Assembly: GCF_002844275.1 (NCBI RefSeq)
Contig: NZ_NXGX01000004.1
Span: 496,001-560,000, forward strand
Reading direction: 5' to 3'
Source of the DNA: Thalassospira lohafexi
GTDB lineage: Bacteria > Pseudomonadota > Alphaproteobacteria > Rhodospirillales > Thalassospiraceae
Length of the DNA stretch: 64,000 nt
Below the pieces are notes generated by a model. That model was not told the origin of the DNA. It made no database searches and was given only the letters and a program-made list of their open reading frames with translations. A program made the translations under genes and the position numbers. Of the stretch, positions 8,942 through 17,705 are shown piece after piece; positions within the stretch are counted from its first letter, which is position 1; the number at the start of each line of letters is the position of its first letter.

Positions 8942-9352
8942 GTGTTTAGATCCAGCATGCCTGCACATGACATTGTGCTGTTTGAAATGATTGGTCGGCA
9001 AAGCCCCGCCGACGGGAAGGCCTACATCAAGGCCCTTTATGACCTGTCGGAACGCAGCCAACCGGCACTGCTGATCATGCGGGTCAAAGGCATGACGGAA
9101 CAGGATCACGAAACCCGCAAACAGGCCGCTGCATGGTTTAAGCAAAACCGCGATCGCTTGACGGTGTTTGCCAAGGGTGTGATCCGTGTCGAACAAGACC
9201 ATCATCACGGGGGTGGCCATCTGCATGATCATGCAGAAAAAGTTGAAAACAGTAACTTCGCCCGCATGCTGCCATTTCCAATGAAACATGCTCGAACGCT
9301 GGATAGCGCATTCGAGATGGCAAAGAATTGGCCGCCTGAATTGGGTGGGTGA
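8942..9352 (+). CDS. small unknown protein with a histidine-rich loop
   Basis: The 136-residue product is not a family I recognise. The GTG at 8942 is chosen because the receptor terminator ends just before it; an ATG at 8957 is the alternative. The protein looks soluble, with alternating strands and helices (DIVLFEMIGRQSP, QPALLIMRVKGM, RDRLTVFAKGVIRV) reminiscent of STAS/SpoIIAA-like folds; this resemblance is only impressionistic. The striking part is DHHHGGGHLHDH at about residues 81-92, a likely metal-binding loop. It sits between an iron receptor and a GFA-fold protein. A role in metal handling is inference. Confidence 0.65.
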   Translation: MFRSSMPAHDIVLFEMIGRQSPADGKAYIKALYDLSERSQPALLIMRVKGMTEQDHETRKQAAAWFKQNRDRLTVFAKGVIRVEQDHHHGGGHLHDHAEKVENSNFARMLPFPMKHARTLDSAFEMAKNWPPELGG

Positions 9353-9455
9353 AACCAAAAAGGATGATGGACGAGCATCAGGGGTATTCTTGCTGGTAGG
9401 CGCTAAATGTTCATGTTATGTTCTATTTCTTTGAAGCATAAAATCGGGATGTGAA

Positions 9456-9857
9456 ATGATCAAGGGAAGCTGTCTGTGCGGGAATGTCAGGTTCGAGATT
9501 TCCGGTGAACCGTCATCGCTGAGTTACTGTCACTGTTCACGCTGTCGTAAGGCTGCCGGGGTATTTTCTGCGGTGGTGATTGGCAAGGCCGATGATTTTC
9601 ATCTCCTGTCGGGTAAAGAGTCGATTGGCCTTTACAAAGGGCCGGATGGAAAGTTTGAACGTTGCTTTTGTAAGGAATGCGGGACATCTTTGGGCGATAT
9701 GTCGTCAGAGAAAATCTATGTGGTTGCGGCATCAGCACTGGATGATGATCCGAAAATTCGTCCGTCGGTTCATATCCATACCGCATCCAAACCCGATTGG
9801 TATGAGATCAAGGATGACTTGATCAAGTTTGACGGTGACTACATCCCGTCAAATTGA
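9456..9857 (+). CDS. GFA-family (DUF636/CENP-V) zinc protein
   Basis: The 133-residue protein has the GFA pattern: GSCLCGNVRFE, then CHCSRCRKAAG, then CFCKECGTSLG. The cysteines would bind structural and catalytic zinc. The family was named after a glutathione-dependent formaldehyde-activating enzyme, but most members have no proven reaction. It is a single gene on + and converges with the siderophore ABC operon across a shared terminator. Nothing in the sequence ties it to iron uptake beyond position. Confidence 0.88.
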   Translation: MIKGSCLCGNVRFEISGEPSSLSYCHCSRCRKAAGVFSAVVIGKADDFHLLSGKESIGLYKGPDGKFERCFCKECGTSLGDMSSEKIYVVAASALDDDPKIRPSVHIHTASKPDWYEIKDDLIKFDGDYIPSN

Positions 9858-9878
9858 TGCCGACGTACGGACCCGGCG

Positions 9879-9912
9879 ACACAGGCGTTAGGGGAACCGG
9901 AGACGCCTGTGT
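9879..9912. terminator. shared terminator between convergent genes
   Basis: Perfect 10-bp arms acacaggcgt (9879-9888) and acgcctgtgt (9903-9912) surround a 14-nt loop between the GFA gene (+) and the permease gene (-). Confidence 0.6.
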
Positions 9913-9915
9913 TCG

Positions 9916-11937
9916 TTATCGTTTGCGCGCGGCGAGGATCAGGAAATAGCTGGTCCCGATCAATGCGGCAATCAGGCCGGTTGGCAATTGCTGTGGATAC
10001 AGTATGTTGCGTGCCAGCCATTCGGCCACCATCATCACATTGACCCCGATCAAAACCGATCCCAGCAAATGCCCACCGGCCAGCCTATATCCGGCCACGC
10101 GCGCCAGATGCGGTGCCATCAGCCCGACAAAGCTGAGCGGCCCAACCAGAAGCGTTGCCGCCGCGGCCAGAATGGCGGCGACCAACATCATGGCGAACTG
10201 GAACGTTGAAATGCCAAGGCCAAGCGACACCGATTGATCCGTGCCAAGGGATGCCAGTTCAAGCGGACGGCGCAGGGCAATCGCAACAATCAGCAAGACA
10301 CCGGTAACACCCGCGACAATCATCACCTCGTCCATATTGGTGAAATAGGTCGTACCCGCCAGCCACGACAGCAACATTGATGTCTGTGTGCCGCTGCGGG
10401 TCAGCACAATGCGCACGATGGCACCGAGGATGGCGGTGAGCGCCAGGCCATTCAGCAACATGTAATGCGGCGCATGGTTGAATTTACGACACAGGGCGAG
10501 TAACACGATCAACGAAATGATCCCGCCAAACGCCCCGACCAGCATCAGATCAGCGCGCTGTCCAACCCCGAAAATGGCCAGTGCGATGATAATCGCAAGG
10601 GCTGTGGCCGAACTGACCCCGGTGATTTCCGGACTGGCCAGCGGATTGCGCCCGACGCGTTGAATAAGGGTGCCTGAGACGGCAAGGGCGGCGCCACAAA
10701 TCATCGCGGCAAAGGTGCGTTCGGCCCGGCCTGTGAAGATGTCCAAACTGCTGTCGCCCCATGGGCCGGTCCAGCCCAGAACGGCAAAACCATTCCCGTC
10801 AAGCGATGTAAACAGTGAGAACACCACGCCAACAATCAGGATGACGGTCAAAAGGATGCTCAACCCGGTTTTGGAAATGATCTGTTGGTCGCTGTGCTGA
10901 TCGTCGCTTTGGTTTCCGGGTATGATCCGGGCTTTGCGCAGGATCAGGATGATAAATGGTGCGCCAAACAAGGCCGTCGCCGCCCCGGTCGGCAGGATGT
11001 CGCCGCCAAGCCCGTTAAACTGGCGCACCATGAAATCAATGAACAGCAACGCAAATCCACCGGTAAACACCGAATAGATCATAAGATCACGTGATCGGGT
11101 CAGTCCGGCAATCCGCAAGGCGGCGGGCACAGCCAAGCCGACAAAGCCGATCATGCCGGCGGCTGAAATCACCGATGCGGTGATGAACACGGCAAAGCCA
11201 AGGATCAACAGGCGTAAAACCGTGACCTTGGCCCCCAGTGAACTGGCGGTCTCATCGCCAAGCGCCAAAAGGTCCAATGGACGTGACAGCGCCAATACCG
11301 CAATCATGCCAATCGCCACACGCGGAAGGATAAACAGCGTGGCGTCCCAGCCATTTTGGGCCAGATCACCAGCCCCCCACATAAAGACCGATTGCAAATA
11401 CTGTTCGTTAAACAACAGCAAAACCTGCGTGCCCGATTGCAGCAACAGATTAACAATCATCCCCGCCAGAATAAGCCATAACGTCGCATTACCGCGTTTG
11501 GCCGCAATCAGATAGACAGCCCCCAGCGCAATCATCCCCCCGGCAAGTGCGAAGGCTTCTTGAAATATCGCAAAGGAGGCCGGGGCAATCAGAATGAAAA
11601 TTGTCAGGGCAAATTCAACACCGGCCCCGACACCAAGGGTGGTTGGCGATGCTAATGGGTTGCGCAGAACCGTCTGGATGGCCGCCCCGGCAAGGGCAAG
11701 CCCGGCCCCGCACAGAAACGCCATCGCTAGGCGCGGCAGGGTGCTGTAATGAAACAGGATCTGGTCAAAGTCGGTTTCATCGGGTGACAGGATCACCTGA
11801 CCGGCAAGGCCGCGTTGCAAAAACGGCCAGAAATCAGCAATCAGCACGCCAATACAACTCAGCGCTAGAACGCCAAGCAAGATGGTTGGCGTGCGGGGGA
11901 ATACACGTTTTATGTTCATATGGGCGGTCGGGCTCAT
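9916..11937 (-). CDS. double-length siderophore ABC permease, FhuB-like
   Basis: The 673-residue protein is a tandem fusion of two FecCD-family permeases, as in FhuB. The first half contains GAGLALAGAAIQTVLRNPLA and GFVGLAVPAALR; the second repeats GAALAVSGTLIQRVGRNPLA and GPLSFVGLMAPHLAR. Each half has about ten membrane segments and one ATPase-coupling loop. It forms the inner-membrane channel for ferric hydroxamate-type siderophores together with the ATPase at 13828. Its start overlaps the stop of the binding-protein gene by four bases (ATGA), so it is translationally coupled as the last gene of the operon. Confidence 0.92.
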   Translation of the reverse strand: MSPTAHMNIKRVFPRTPTILLGVLALSCIGVLIADFWPFLQRGLAGQVILSPDETDFDQILFHYSTLPRLAMAFLCGAGLALAGAAIQTVLRNPLASPTTLGVGAGVEFALTIFILIAPASFAIFQEAFALAGGMIALGAVYLIAAKRGNATLWLILAGMIVNLLLQSGTQVLLLFNEQYLQSVFMWGAGDLAQNGWDATLFILPRVAIGMIAVLALSRPLDLLALGDETASSLGAKVTVLRLLILGFAVFITASVISAAGMIGFVGLAVPAALRIAGLTRSRDLMIYSVFTGGFALLFIDFMVRQFNGLGGDILPTGAATALFGAPFIILILRKARIIPGNQSDDQHSDQQIISKTGLSILLTVILIVGVVFSLFTSLDGNGFAVLGWTGPWGDSSLDIFTGRAERTFAAMICGAALAVSGTLIQRVGRNPLASPEITGVSSATALAIIIALAIFGVGQRADLMLVGAFGGIISLIVLLALCRKFNHAPHYMLLNGLALTAILGAIVRIVLTRSGTQTSMLLSWLAGTTYFTNMDEVMIVAGVTGVLLIVAIALRRPLELASLGTDQSVSLGLGISTFQFAMMLVAAILAAAATLLVGPLSFVGLMAPHLARVAGYRLAGGHLLGSVLIGVNVMMVAEWLARNILYPQQLPTGLIAALIGTSYFLILAARKR

Positions 11938-12878
11938 TGCACGGGGCCGCTTTCAAGGCTTTCGGCCAAAAGCCGGGCAAAGCGCAAGCCTGATGCCACC
12001 CCGCCATAGGCCCAGACGACCGGCAACTCATAGACCCGCTTGTTGCGCACGAAATCCATGACTTTCCACATCGGGGATGACCAGACTTTCTGATAAATCA
12101 CGTCGGGGATCGGGTTGGTATAGACCAAGGTGGTTTTGGCCAGTGGGGCCAGAATTTCAAGCCCGCCACGGGCAAACCCCCACTTTGAGACCGGTCCGTC
12201 ATAGGACATCGGTACATCCATGCGCTTTAAAACCGAACCGGGCAGGGACGGGGCGCCAAACACGCCGATATTGGTTTCTGAATAGAAGCTTGCAATCGTA
12301 ATTTTGTTGCCGTCGCCAAGAACCGCACGCACCCGCGCGCCATACTCGACAAGTTTTTCATCAACTTGTTTAAGGTATGCCTCGCCTTCTGCCTCACGCC
12401 CGATGGCCTTGGCGACCTTGCGCATCATGGTGCTTGCGGTATCAAACGCGACATTGCCATCATTATAGACCGACAAAACCATCACAGGCGCAATGTCCGA
12501 GAGGTTTTCATAGGCCATTTCCAGTTCCTGACTGATCAGGATCAGGTCGGGCTTGGCCGCACGCAGGGCTTCAAGGTTTGGCGATCCGCGCTGTCCGATA
12601 TCGGTGAAATTTTCCGGCAAATCCGGTTTGGCAACCCATTCACGGTAATCGACCGGATCGGCAATCGCGACCGGATCAAGCCCCAGTGCCATCACGGTTT
12701 CGGTAAAGGCCCAGTTGGTCACAGCCACCCGTTTGGCCGGGTGATCAAGGGTCAGCGTACCGCGTTCATGGTCAATGACAATCGGTTCGGCGGATGCGCG
12801 GCCAGCAAGGAATACGGGCAAGGCGCCCAAAACACCAAGAACGGCAAGGCAGGAAACAAACAGGCGCAGGATTTTCAT
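11934..12878 (-). CDS. ferric siderophore-binding protein, FhuD-like (paralogue 2)
   Basis: The 314-residue periplasmic protein has a signal peptide ending around AGRASA-EP. The class III binding-protein fold is shown by KRVAVTNWAFTETVMALGLD, DIGQRGSPNLEALRAAKPDLI and DFVRNKRVYELPVVWAYGG. It delivers a ferric siderophore to the fused permease encoded next. Clear similarity to the neighbouring product at 12882-13817 (ALGxDPVAI, PNxEALRxAKPD, VYxxPxxWxxGGVxSGxRFA) shows tandem duplication. The two genes are separated by only three bases. Confidence 0.9.
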   Translation of the reverse strand: MKILRLFVSCLAVLGVLGALPVFLAGRASAEPIVIDHERGTLTLDHPAKRVAVTNWAFTETVMALGLDPVAIADPVDYREWVAKPDLPENFTDIGQRGSPNLEALRAAKPDLILISQELEMAYENLSDIAPVMVLSVYNDGNVAFDTASTMMRKVAKAIGREAEGEAYLKQVDEKLVEYGARVRAVLGDGNKITIASFYSETNIGVFGAPSLPGSVLKRMDVPMSYDGPVSKWGFARGGLEILAPLAKTTLVYTNPIPDVIYQKVWSSPMWKVMDFVRNKRVYELPVVWAYGGVASGLRFARLLAESLESGPVQ

Positions 12879-12881
12879 TTT

Positions 12882-13817
12882 TCAGGATCCGTTGGCAGCA
12901 GTAACCGCATCGGCAAGCTGTTCGGCAAACCGTGCACCAGACAATACGCCGCCAAACGACCAGCTTGCCGGGACGTCATAGACATGACCATTGCGTGCAA
13001 ATGGCATGGCCTTCCAGATCGCGGAATTAAACAGCTTTGCCTTGGCGGCGGGCGGGACCGGTTCAACATGGGCAAATTGCACATCGCCCAGCTTGGCAAG
13101 GTCGGACACATCGCCATTGCGAAAGGCCCAACTGTTGACGTCCCCGGTCCAGGCATTGGCAAATCCCATCCGGTTTAAAACAGACCCGAACAGTGAATTT
13201 TTGCCATGGATGCGAAAATGCGCGTCATCAAGAATGCGCACGATGGCAAATGTCGCATCATCGCCGACCGATGTGCGAATGCGTGCGGCGGCGGCCGCAA
13301 TCCGGTCATTGGCCGATGCGATGACCTGTTCGGCGGTGTCTGTTTTTCCCGCGAGTTTGCCAAGGTTGCGAAGCAATGCCTCGGCCCTGTCGATGGCGGG
13401 CTCGTCGGTATTTGTATTATAAATCGAATAGACCAGTGTCGGGGCAAAGCCCGACAGTTTGTCATAGGCCATCGCAACGTCCGAACTGATCAGGATGGCG
13501 TCGGGTTTGGCGTCGCGCAGCGCCTCGAAATTGGGTTCGCGGCGGGTGCCAAGATTGGCAAATGTTTCGGGCAGTTCCGGTTCGACCACCCAGGTGCGAT
13601 AGCCATCAGATTCGGGGATGGCGACGGGATCAATCCCCAGTGCCAACAGGCTTTCGGTCAGCGACCAGTTCGACGTGGCAAAGCGGGTTGGTGTTTGCGC
13701 AAAGGTGGCGTTGCCCAGTTCGTGGGAGAATGTTTCCGCCCCGGCAGAAATCGGGGCAAACCCGCCCAGCACAAACAGGCAGGTGGCCGCAACCCGGCCA
13801 AACGAGAACTTTTGCAT
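12882..13817 (-). CDS. ferric siderophore-binding protein, FhuD-like (paralogue 1)
   Basis: The 311-residue protein starts at the ATG following aggaacgcaaag; the frame extends further upstream into the ATPase gene, but that part is not protein-like. The signal peptide ends near ISAGA-ET. FhuD-type features are TNWSLTESLLALGIDPVAI-like wording (here TSNWSLTESLL), EPNFEALRDAKPDAILIS, and NGHVYDVPASWSFGGVLSG. It is the first of two binding proteins in one siderophore operon. Possible roles are two related siderophores or a relay; the sequence does not decide. Confidence 0.9.
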   Translation of the reverse strand: MQKFSFGRVAATCLFVLGGFAPISAGAETFSHELGNATFAQTPTRFATSNWSLTESLLALGIDPVAIPESDGYRTWVVEPELPETFANLGTRREPNFEALRDAKPDAILISSDVAMAYDKLSGFAPTLVYSIYNTNTDEPAIDRAEALLRNLGKLAGKTDTAEQVIASANDRIAAAAARIRTSVGDDATFAIVRILDDAHFRIHGKNSLFGSVLNRMGFANAWTGDVNSWAFRNGDVSDLAKLGDVQFAHVEPVPPAAKAKLFNSAIWKAMPFARNGHVYDVPASWSFGGVLSGARFAEQLADAVTAANGS

Positions 13818-13827
13818 CTTTGCGTTC

Positions 13828-14604
13828 CTATGCAACATAGCTGACGAAACGGGTGCTGCCCGGCACCGCGATGACGTCGATTTCAGTTTGGAAGATGTCG
13901 CGCAGGATATCGCCGCGCATGAAGTTTTGCGCATCGCCCTGCCAGCAGGTCCGCCCGCCGCGCAAGGCCAGAATATGATCGGCAAACCGTCCAACCATGT
14001 CGATGTCATGCAAAACTGCAATCACCGTCAGGCCAATTTCGTCTTTGAGCGTGGCAATCAGATGCAGGATGTCGCGCTGATGCCCGACATCAAGGGCCGA
14101 GGTCGGCTCATCCAGCAACAGGACGGGTGCGTCCTGCGCCAATAACATCGCCAGCCAAACCCGTTGGCGTTCGCCCCCCGACAGGCTGGCGACCAGACGG
14201 TCGGAAAATTCGGTAACATGGGTCATCTCCATCGCCCGGTCGATCATGGCGTGGTCTTCGGTCCGATATCGGCCAAATGCGCCGCGCCATGGATACCGGC
14301 CAAACGCAACCAGTTCGCGCACACTTAAATGCGGCGGGACCACCGGGTTTTGCGGCAAATAGGCCACCTTGCGCGCAAAGTCGCGTGTGCCATGCCCGGC
14401 AAGGGCGGCGCGATCAAGCGTGATGTCGCCCGATGCCGGTTTGTTTTTGCGCGCCAGCAGTTTAAGCAACGTGCTTTTGCCCGATCCGTTGTGGCCGACA
14501 ATCGCGCTAAATGCTCCGGTCGGGAAGCTGACCGTGATGTCATCAAGCAGCGTTTTGGGATGTTTGCCGTCACTTTTAAAGGTGACGTCTTTCAGATCGA
14601 ACAT
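13828..14604 (-). CDS. siderophore ABC transporter ATPase, FhuC-like
   Basis: The 258-residue ATPase has Walker A GHNGSGKST, Q-loop YLPQNPVVP, the signature LSGGERQR, Walker B VLLLDEPTSALD and switch histidine AVLHDID. It is the first gene of the operon ATPase, two binding proteins, fused permease, and energises ferric siderophore import. The intergenic region upstream (14605-14889) holds dyad sequences that may be its operator. The gene ends 11 bases before the start of the first binding protein. Confidence 0.93.
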   Translation of the reverse strand: MFDLKDVTFKSDGKHPKTLLDDITVSFPTGAFSAIVGHNGSGKSTLLKLLARKNKPASGDITLDRAALAGHGTRDFARKVAYLPQNPVVPPHLSVRELVAFGRYPWRGAFGRYRTEDHAMIDRAMEMTHVTEFSDRLVASLSGGERQRVWLAMLLAQDAPVLLLDEPTSALDVGHQRDILHLIATLKDEIGLTVIAVLHDIDMVGRFADHILALRGGRTCWQGDAQNFMRGDILRDIFQTEIDVIAVPGSTRFVSYVA

Positions 14605-14701
14605 GTGCCGGGAACTCGCAAAAACGGGAATGGGGTAAGACGGTCAGCGAAGCATGGCCCGCGCGCCTTCCCAATATGAGAATGCCTATCAATTACTTGC
14701 A

Positions 14702-14726
14702 GCAAATGCAACCGAGTTGCGATTGC
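14702..14726. promoter_or_regulatory. imperfect dyad in the divergent siderophore/lactonase promoter
   Basis: gcaaatgcaac, cga, gttgcgattgc form 11-bp arms matching at 9 positions, about 100 bp upstream of the ATPase start. The next bases repeat ttgcaaat. It could bind an iron regulator or a local factor; it does not match the Fur consensus well. Confidence 0.35.
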
Positions 14727-14889
14727 AAATCGAAAAATACCAATCATCATACAAAATGACTTTTCAGCAATTCCCATTCCGGGTAGCAATATGGGTCAAT
14801 GATTGTCGATCTTGTTTTCCATGCTGACGGGCAGGGGCGCAGACGATAAAACAAAGCGGAAAACCGCAAGGAATGATCAGGGAGACACC

Positions 14890-15780
14890 ATGTTCGACGT
14901 TAAAACGGTCTTGCCGAACTTACGCTGCAGCTTGGGCGAGGGACCGCATTGGGATGCCAAGGATGGCGTTTTGTATTGGGTCGATATTGTTGGCAAGACG
15001 GCCTATGCACTGCGCCCCAATGATGGTGGTTCGCGCAGCTGGACGTTTGACCAGCCGGTGGCCGCAATTGTCCCGCGTGAAAACGACGGACTTTTAGTCG
15101 CCTTGGCGGATGGCTTGGCGTTTCTGGATGCCGAAAGTGGGGAAACCACGCCGTTTGTCGCTCCGGATTCCGATCATGCGGGCAACCGTTCGAATGAAAG
15201 CCGCGTTGATCCGATGGGGCGTTTCTGGCACGGCACCATGCAAAACAATATCGGCCCGAACGGTGAAGATTTGCCGGTGACGGTTTCAACCGGAACCTTG
15301 AACCGGGTGAGTGCTGATGGCGATGTGACACGCTTTGAATCCTATATCGGCATTTCGAACACCTTGCTGTGGTCGGATGACGGCACAAAGATGTTCTTTG
15401 GCGACACCATCAAAAACACGCTGAATGTCTATGATTTTGACATGAAAACCGGTGTGCCATCGAACCCGCGCGCCTTCTTTGGCCCGCAGGATCGCGGCAA
15501 TATGGACGGATCGGCGATGGATGGGGATGGCTATATCTGGAACGCGCGCTGGGGCGGGGGATGCCTGATCCGCTTTAATCCGGCCGGAGAGGTTGACCGG
15601 ATTGTCGAACTGCCGGTCACACAGCCCACCAGTTGCGTGTTTGGTGGCCCGGACCTTAAAACGCTTTATATCACCTCGGCCGCAGTCGGGTTGGAGGGCA
15701 ATGGCAATCCGCTTGAAGGGGCGCTTCTGTCGATCAGGACCGATGTTGCCGGGCAGGCCTGCACGCGGTTTGCCGGGTAA
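14890..15780 (+). CDS. SMP-30/gluconolactonase-family sugar lactonase
   Basis: The 296-residue beta-propeller protein starts at the ATG after cagggagacacc. Family metal ligands can be picked out: Glu in CSLGEGPHWD, Asn in the GISNTLLWSDD segment and Asp in GNMDGSAMDGDGYIW, with RVDPMGRFWHGTM in between. Members hydrolyse aldono- and related lactones using a divalent metal in the cytoplasm. Uronate dehydrogenase (3712-4506) makes an aldarolactone, so this protein could open that ring, but the ten-kilobase iron locus separates them and the link is inference. Confidence 0.88.
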   Translation: MFDVKTVLPNLRCSLGEGPHWDAKDGVLYWVDIVGKTAYALRPNDGGSRSWTFDQPVAAIVPRENDGLLVALADGLAFLDAESGETTPFVAPDSDHAGNRSNESRVDPMGRFWHGTMQNNIGPNGEDLPVTVSTGTLNRVSADGDVTRFESYIGISNTLLWSDDGTKMFFGDTIKNTLNVYDFDMKTGVPSNPRAFFGPQDRGNMDGSAMDGDGYIWNARWGGGCLIRFNPAGEVDRIVELPVTQPTSCVFGGPDLKTLYITSAAVGLEGNGNPLEGALLSIRTDVAGQACTRFAG

Positions 15781-15842
15781 GGCAAGCTGGTCCGGGTAAT
15801 TGTATGATGATTAAATATCCCGGTTTCTGCGCCGAGGATTTC

Positions 15843-15882
15843 GGGTCCCTGATTTTAAGCATGTTCTGAAAATCAGGGACCC
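15843..15882. terminator. perfect inverted repeat, possible terminator or dispersed palindrome
   Basis: gggtccctgatttt (15843-15856) and aaaatcagggaccc (15869-15882) pair perfectly over 14 bp around a 12-nt loop. It lies 62 bases after the lactonase stop. The following tttcctgat is only weakly T-rich, so a palindromic repeat is also possible. Confidence 0.55.
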
Positions 15883-16056
15883 TTTCCTGATAGATCGCCA
15901 GATGCTTTGTCTCCGTCTTGCTACATGACCAATTGATGTAATTTGGCTGATTTCGGTGCTCTGCCTATTTTTAGCCTTGGTTTTACGTATGTTTGGCGGC
16001 ACGATTAACGAACTTAAAAAAAATCGCCAGCAAAATACGAGCAAACTGGGGCCAGA

Positions 16057-17622
16057 ATGAAACGACTTTCTTTTACTTGGGGATCGCTGCGCACGATATG
16101 TGCAATCAGCATGGTGATGCTGATTGCCGGGTGCGCGGGGATGCAATCACATACAGCAAAAGTAACCGGGACGGTGACGTACCGGGAACGCATTGCCTTA
16201 TCACCCGAAAGCAACACCCTTGTTGTCCGGCTTCTCGATGTGTCGCGCGCCGACGCACCGGCAACCGTAATTGCGTCCGTGTCCAATCCGGTTTCAAACC
16301 CGCCGATGGGTTTTATCCTGCCCTATGATCCTGACAAGATTGATGCGCGCTTCACCTATGTTGTCGAAGCGTCGATCATAAACAAGAACGGCGATCTTGT
16401 GTTTCGCAATGATCAGGCATACCGGGTCATTACGGGCAATGCCCCAAGTGATGTCGAGATCATGGTCAAGCAGATCGCACGACCGATGTCAGACGGGGCA
16501 CGCAAAACGAATGGATCGGATGTGTCGCGAGATGTGGCCGCAATCGAAAGCCGACTTGGCGATTTGCGGGTCATCCCCGGTCAATACCGCGATGGCGACA
16601 ATACGGTCAGCTATCAGGCATACGTCACGACCGACGATGTCCCGGTCTATGTCGAAGAGCATCGCGATCTTGGGAAATATGGTCGTTCGGATGTGAAGTT
16701 TTATTATCGCAATGGCACCTTGTTGCGGTTTGCCGAGGACGCCGAACGCACCAATTTCGGCGGGAATACATCAGACAGCGCATTGCAATACACGCTTGAG
16801 CTTGATTTTGCGATGGGGCGTTTTTCAGACGGCAGCAAAACCATCAACGGCGAAGCAAGCGAACCTGACGAACATGAAATCAGCGGCGCACTGTCCCAAA
16901 GCAAGGTGGCATTGTCACGAATTGACGCAAAACTCAGCGAAAGCAGTGCCGTCCCCCTTGCCGGACCACAGATTTTTGTCTGTGAGGACAAGGGGCGTTT
17001 TTCCGCCCGATTTGACGATCAGGCCAATACGGTTGTGATTGAATTCCCCGGCCGTGAACCGATCGCACTCGATCAGAAGCGTACGGCATCTGGCTATGAA
17101 TACGGCAATGATCAGTACGATTTGCGCGGCAAAGGCCAGGAAGCCACATGGCAAAGCCCGATGGGGACCACGCGCTGTGCCGTTTCGGCAAATGCGATGT
17201 CACTTGCCCTGGCGCCGGGCAACTTCCCACTTGTTAAGACCGTTGATTTGAAAAAACCGGGAAACAATGAATGGACCCGTTATTTCGAAGACCTGTGGCC
17301 GGCCATCAATGCCTGCATTGTTGAAAATCCGGGAGATCTGGTGTCGGTACTGAAAGCCTGGCCGACCAACCATGGCATGGTCGGGGTGCGTACGGTTAAT
17401 GGCAATGGCGGACGCTATGACTGTCTGGTGCCGTCTGACGGGTTTGGCACGGCCCATACCGAATTGGTCGAGGCCACCACCAATATCCTGCCCGGTGAAA
17501 ATCAGGTTCTGTTTACCCCGGCCAACGGGGCCTATCCCGGTGGGGACTGTTTCAGTCACGAACGGCTTGAACAGGATGGGGTGTTTATCGGCTGGTTGTC
17601 ACACAATCGTTGCACAAGCTAG
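16057..17622 (+). CDS. multidomain lipoprotein: YbaY-like plus MliC-like domains
   Basis: The 521-residue protein has a lipoprotein signal with lipobox LIAGC at about residues 23-27. Residues 34-140 resemble the YbaY/YscW domain (VTGTVTYRERIALSPESNTLVVRLLD, FTYVVEASI). Residues about 303-380 resemble MliC, the membrane-bound C-type lysozyme inhibitor: FVCEDKGRFSARF, LDQKRTASGYEY, DLRGKGQEATW and TTRCAVSA with paired cysteines. A C-terminal part with further cysteines is unassigned. It is probably anchored in the outer membrane facing the periplasm. Lysozyme inhibition is inferred only from the MliC-like part. A strong terminator follows. Confidence 0.8.
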   Translation: MKRLSFTWGSLRTICAISMVMLIAGCAGMQSHTAKVTGTVTYRERIALSPESNTLVVRLLDVSRADAPATVIASVSNPVSNPPMGFILPYDPDKIDARFTYVVEASIINKNGDLVFRNDQAYRVITGNAPSDVEIMVKQIARPMSDGARKTNGSDVSRDVAAIESRLGDLRVIPGQYRDGDNTVSYQAYVTTDDVPVYVEEHRDLGKYGRSDVKFYYRNGTLLRFAEDAERTNFGGNTSDSALQYTLELDFAMGRFSDGSKTINGEASEPDEHEISGALSQSKVALSRIDAKLSESSAVPLAGPQIFVCEDKGRFSARFDDQANTVVIEFPGREPIALDQKRTASGYEYGNDQYDLRGKGQEATWQSPMGTTRCAVSANAMSLALAPGNFPLVKTVDLKKPGNNEWTRYFEDLWPAINACIVENPGDLVSVLKAWPTNHGMVGVRTVNGNGGRYDCLVPSDGFGTAHTELVEATTNILPGENQVLFTPANGAYPGGDCFSHERLEQDGVFIGWLSHNRCTS

Positions 17623-17645
17623 GCCAACACAATTGGCCGGAACGC

Positions 17646-17677
17646 AAAAGCCCCGCAGCATTGCTGCGGGGCTTTTT
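17646..17677. terminator. strong intrinsic terminator, probably bidirectional
   Basis: aaaagccccgcagca pairs with tgctgcggggctttt and is followed by ttttt. It lies between the lipoprotein gene (+) and the acetyltransferase gene (-). Confidence 0.88.
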
Positions 17678-17705
17678 GTTTGGAGTGTTCATCGGTTTAG
17701 TCGGA

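Noticed and set aside
12366-13178. Plus-strand open frame of 270 codons across the two siderophore-binding genes
   Set aside because: It spans two convincing minus-strand genes and their junction, which a real gene would not be expected to mirror.
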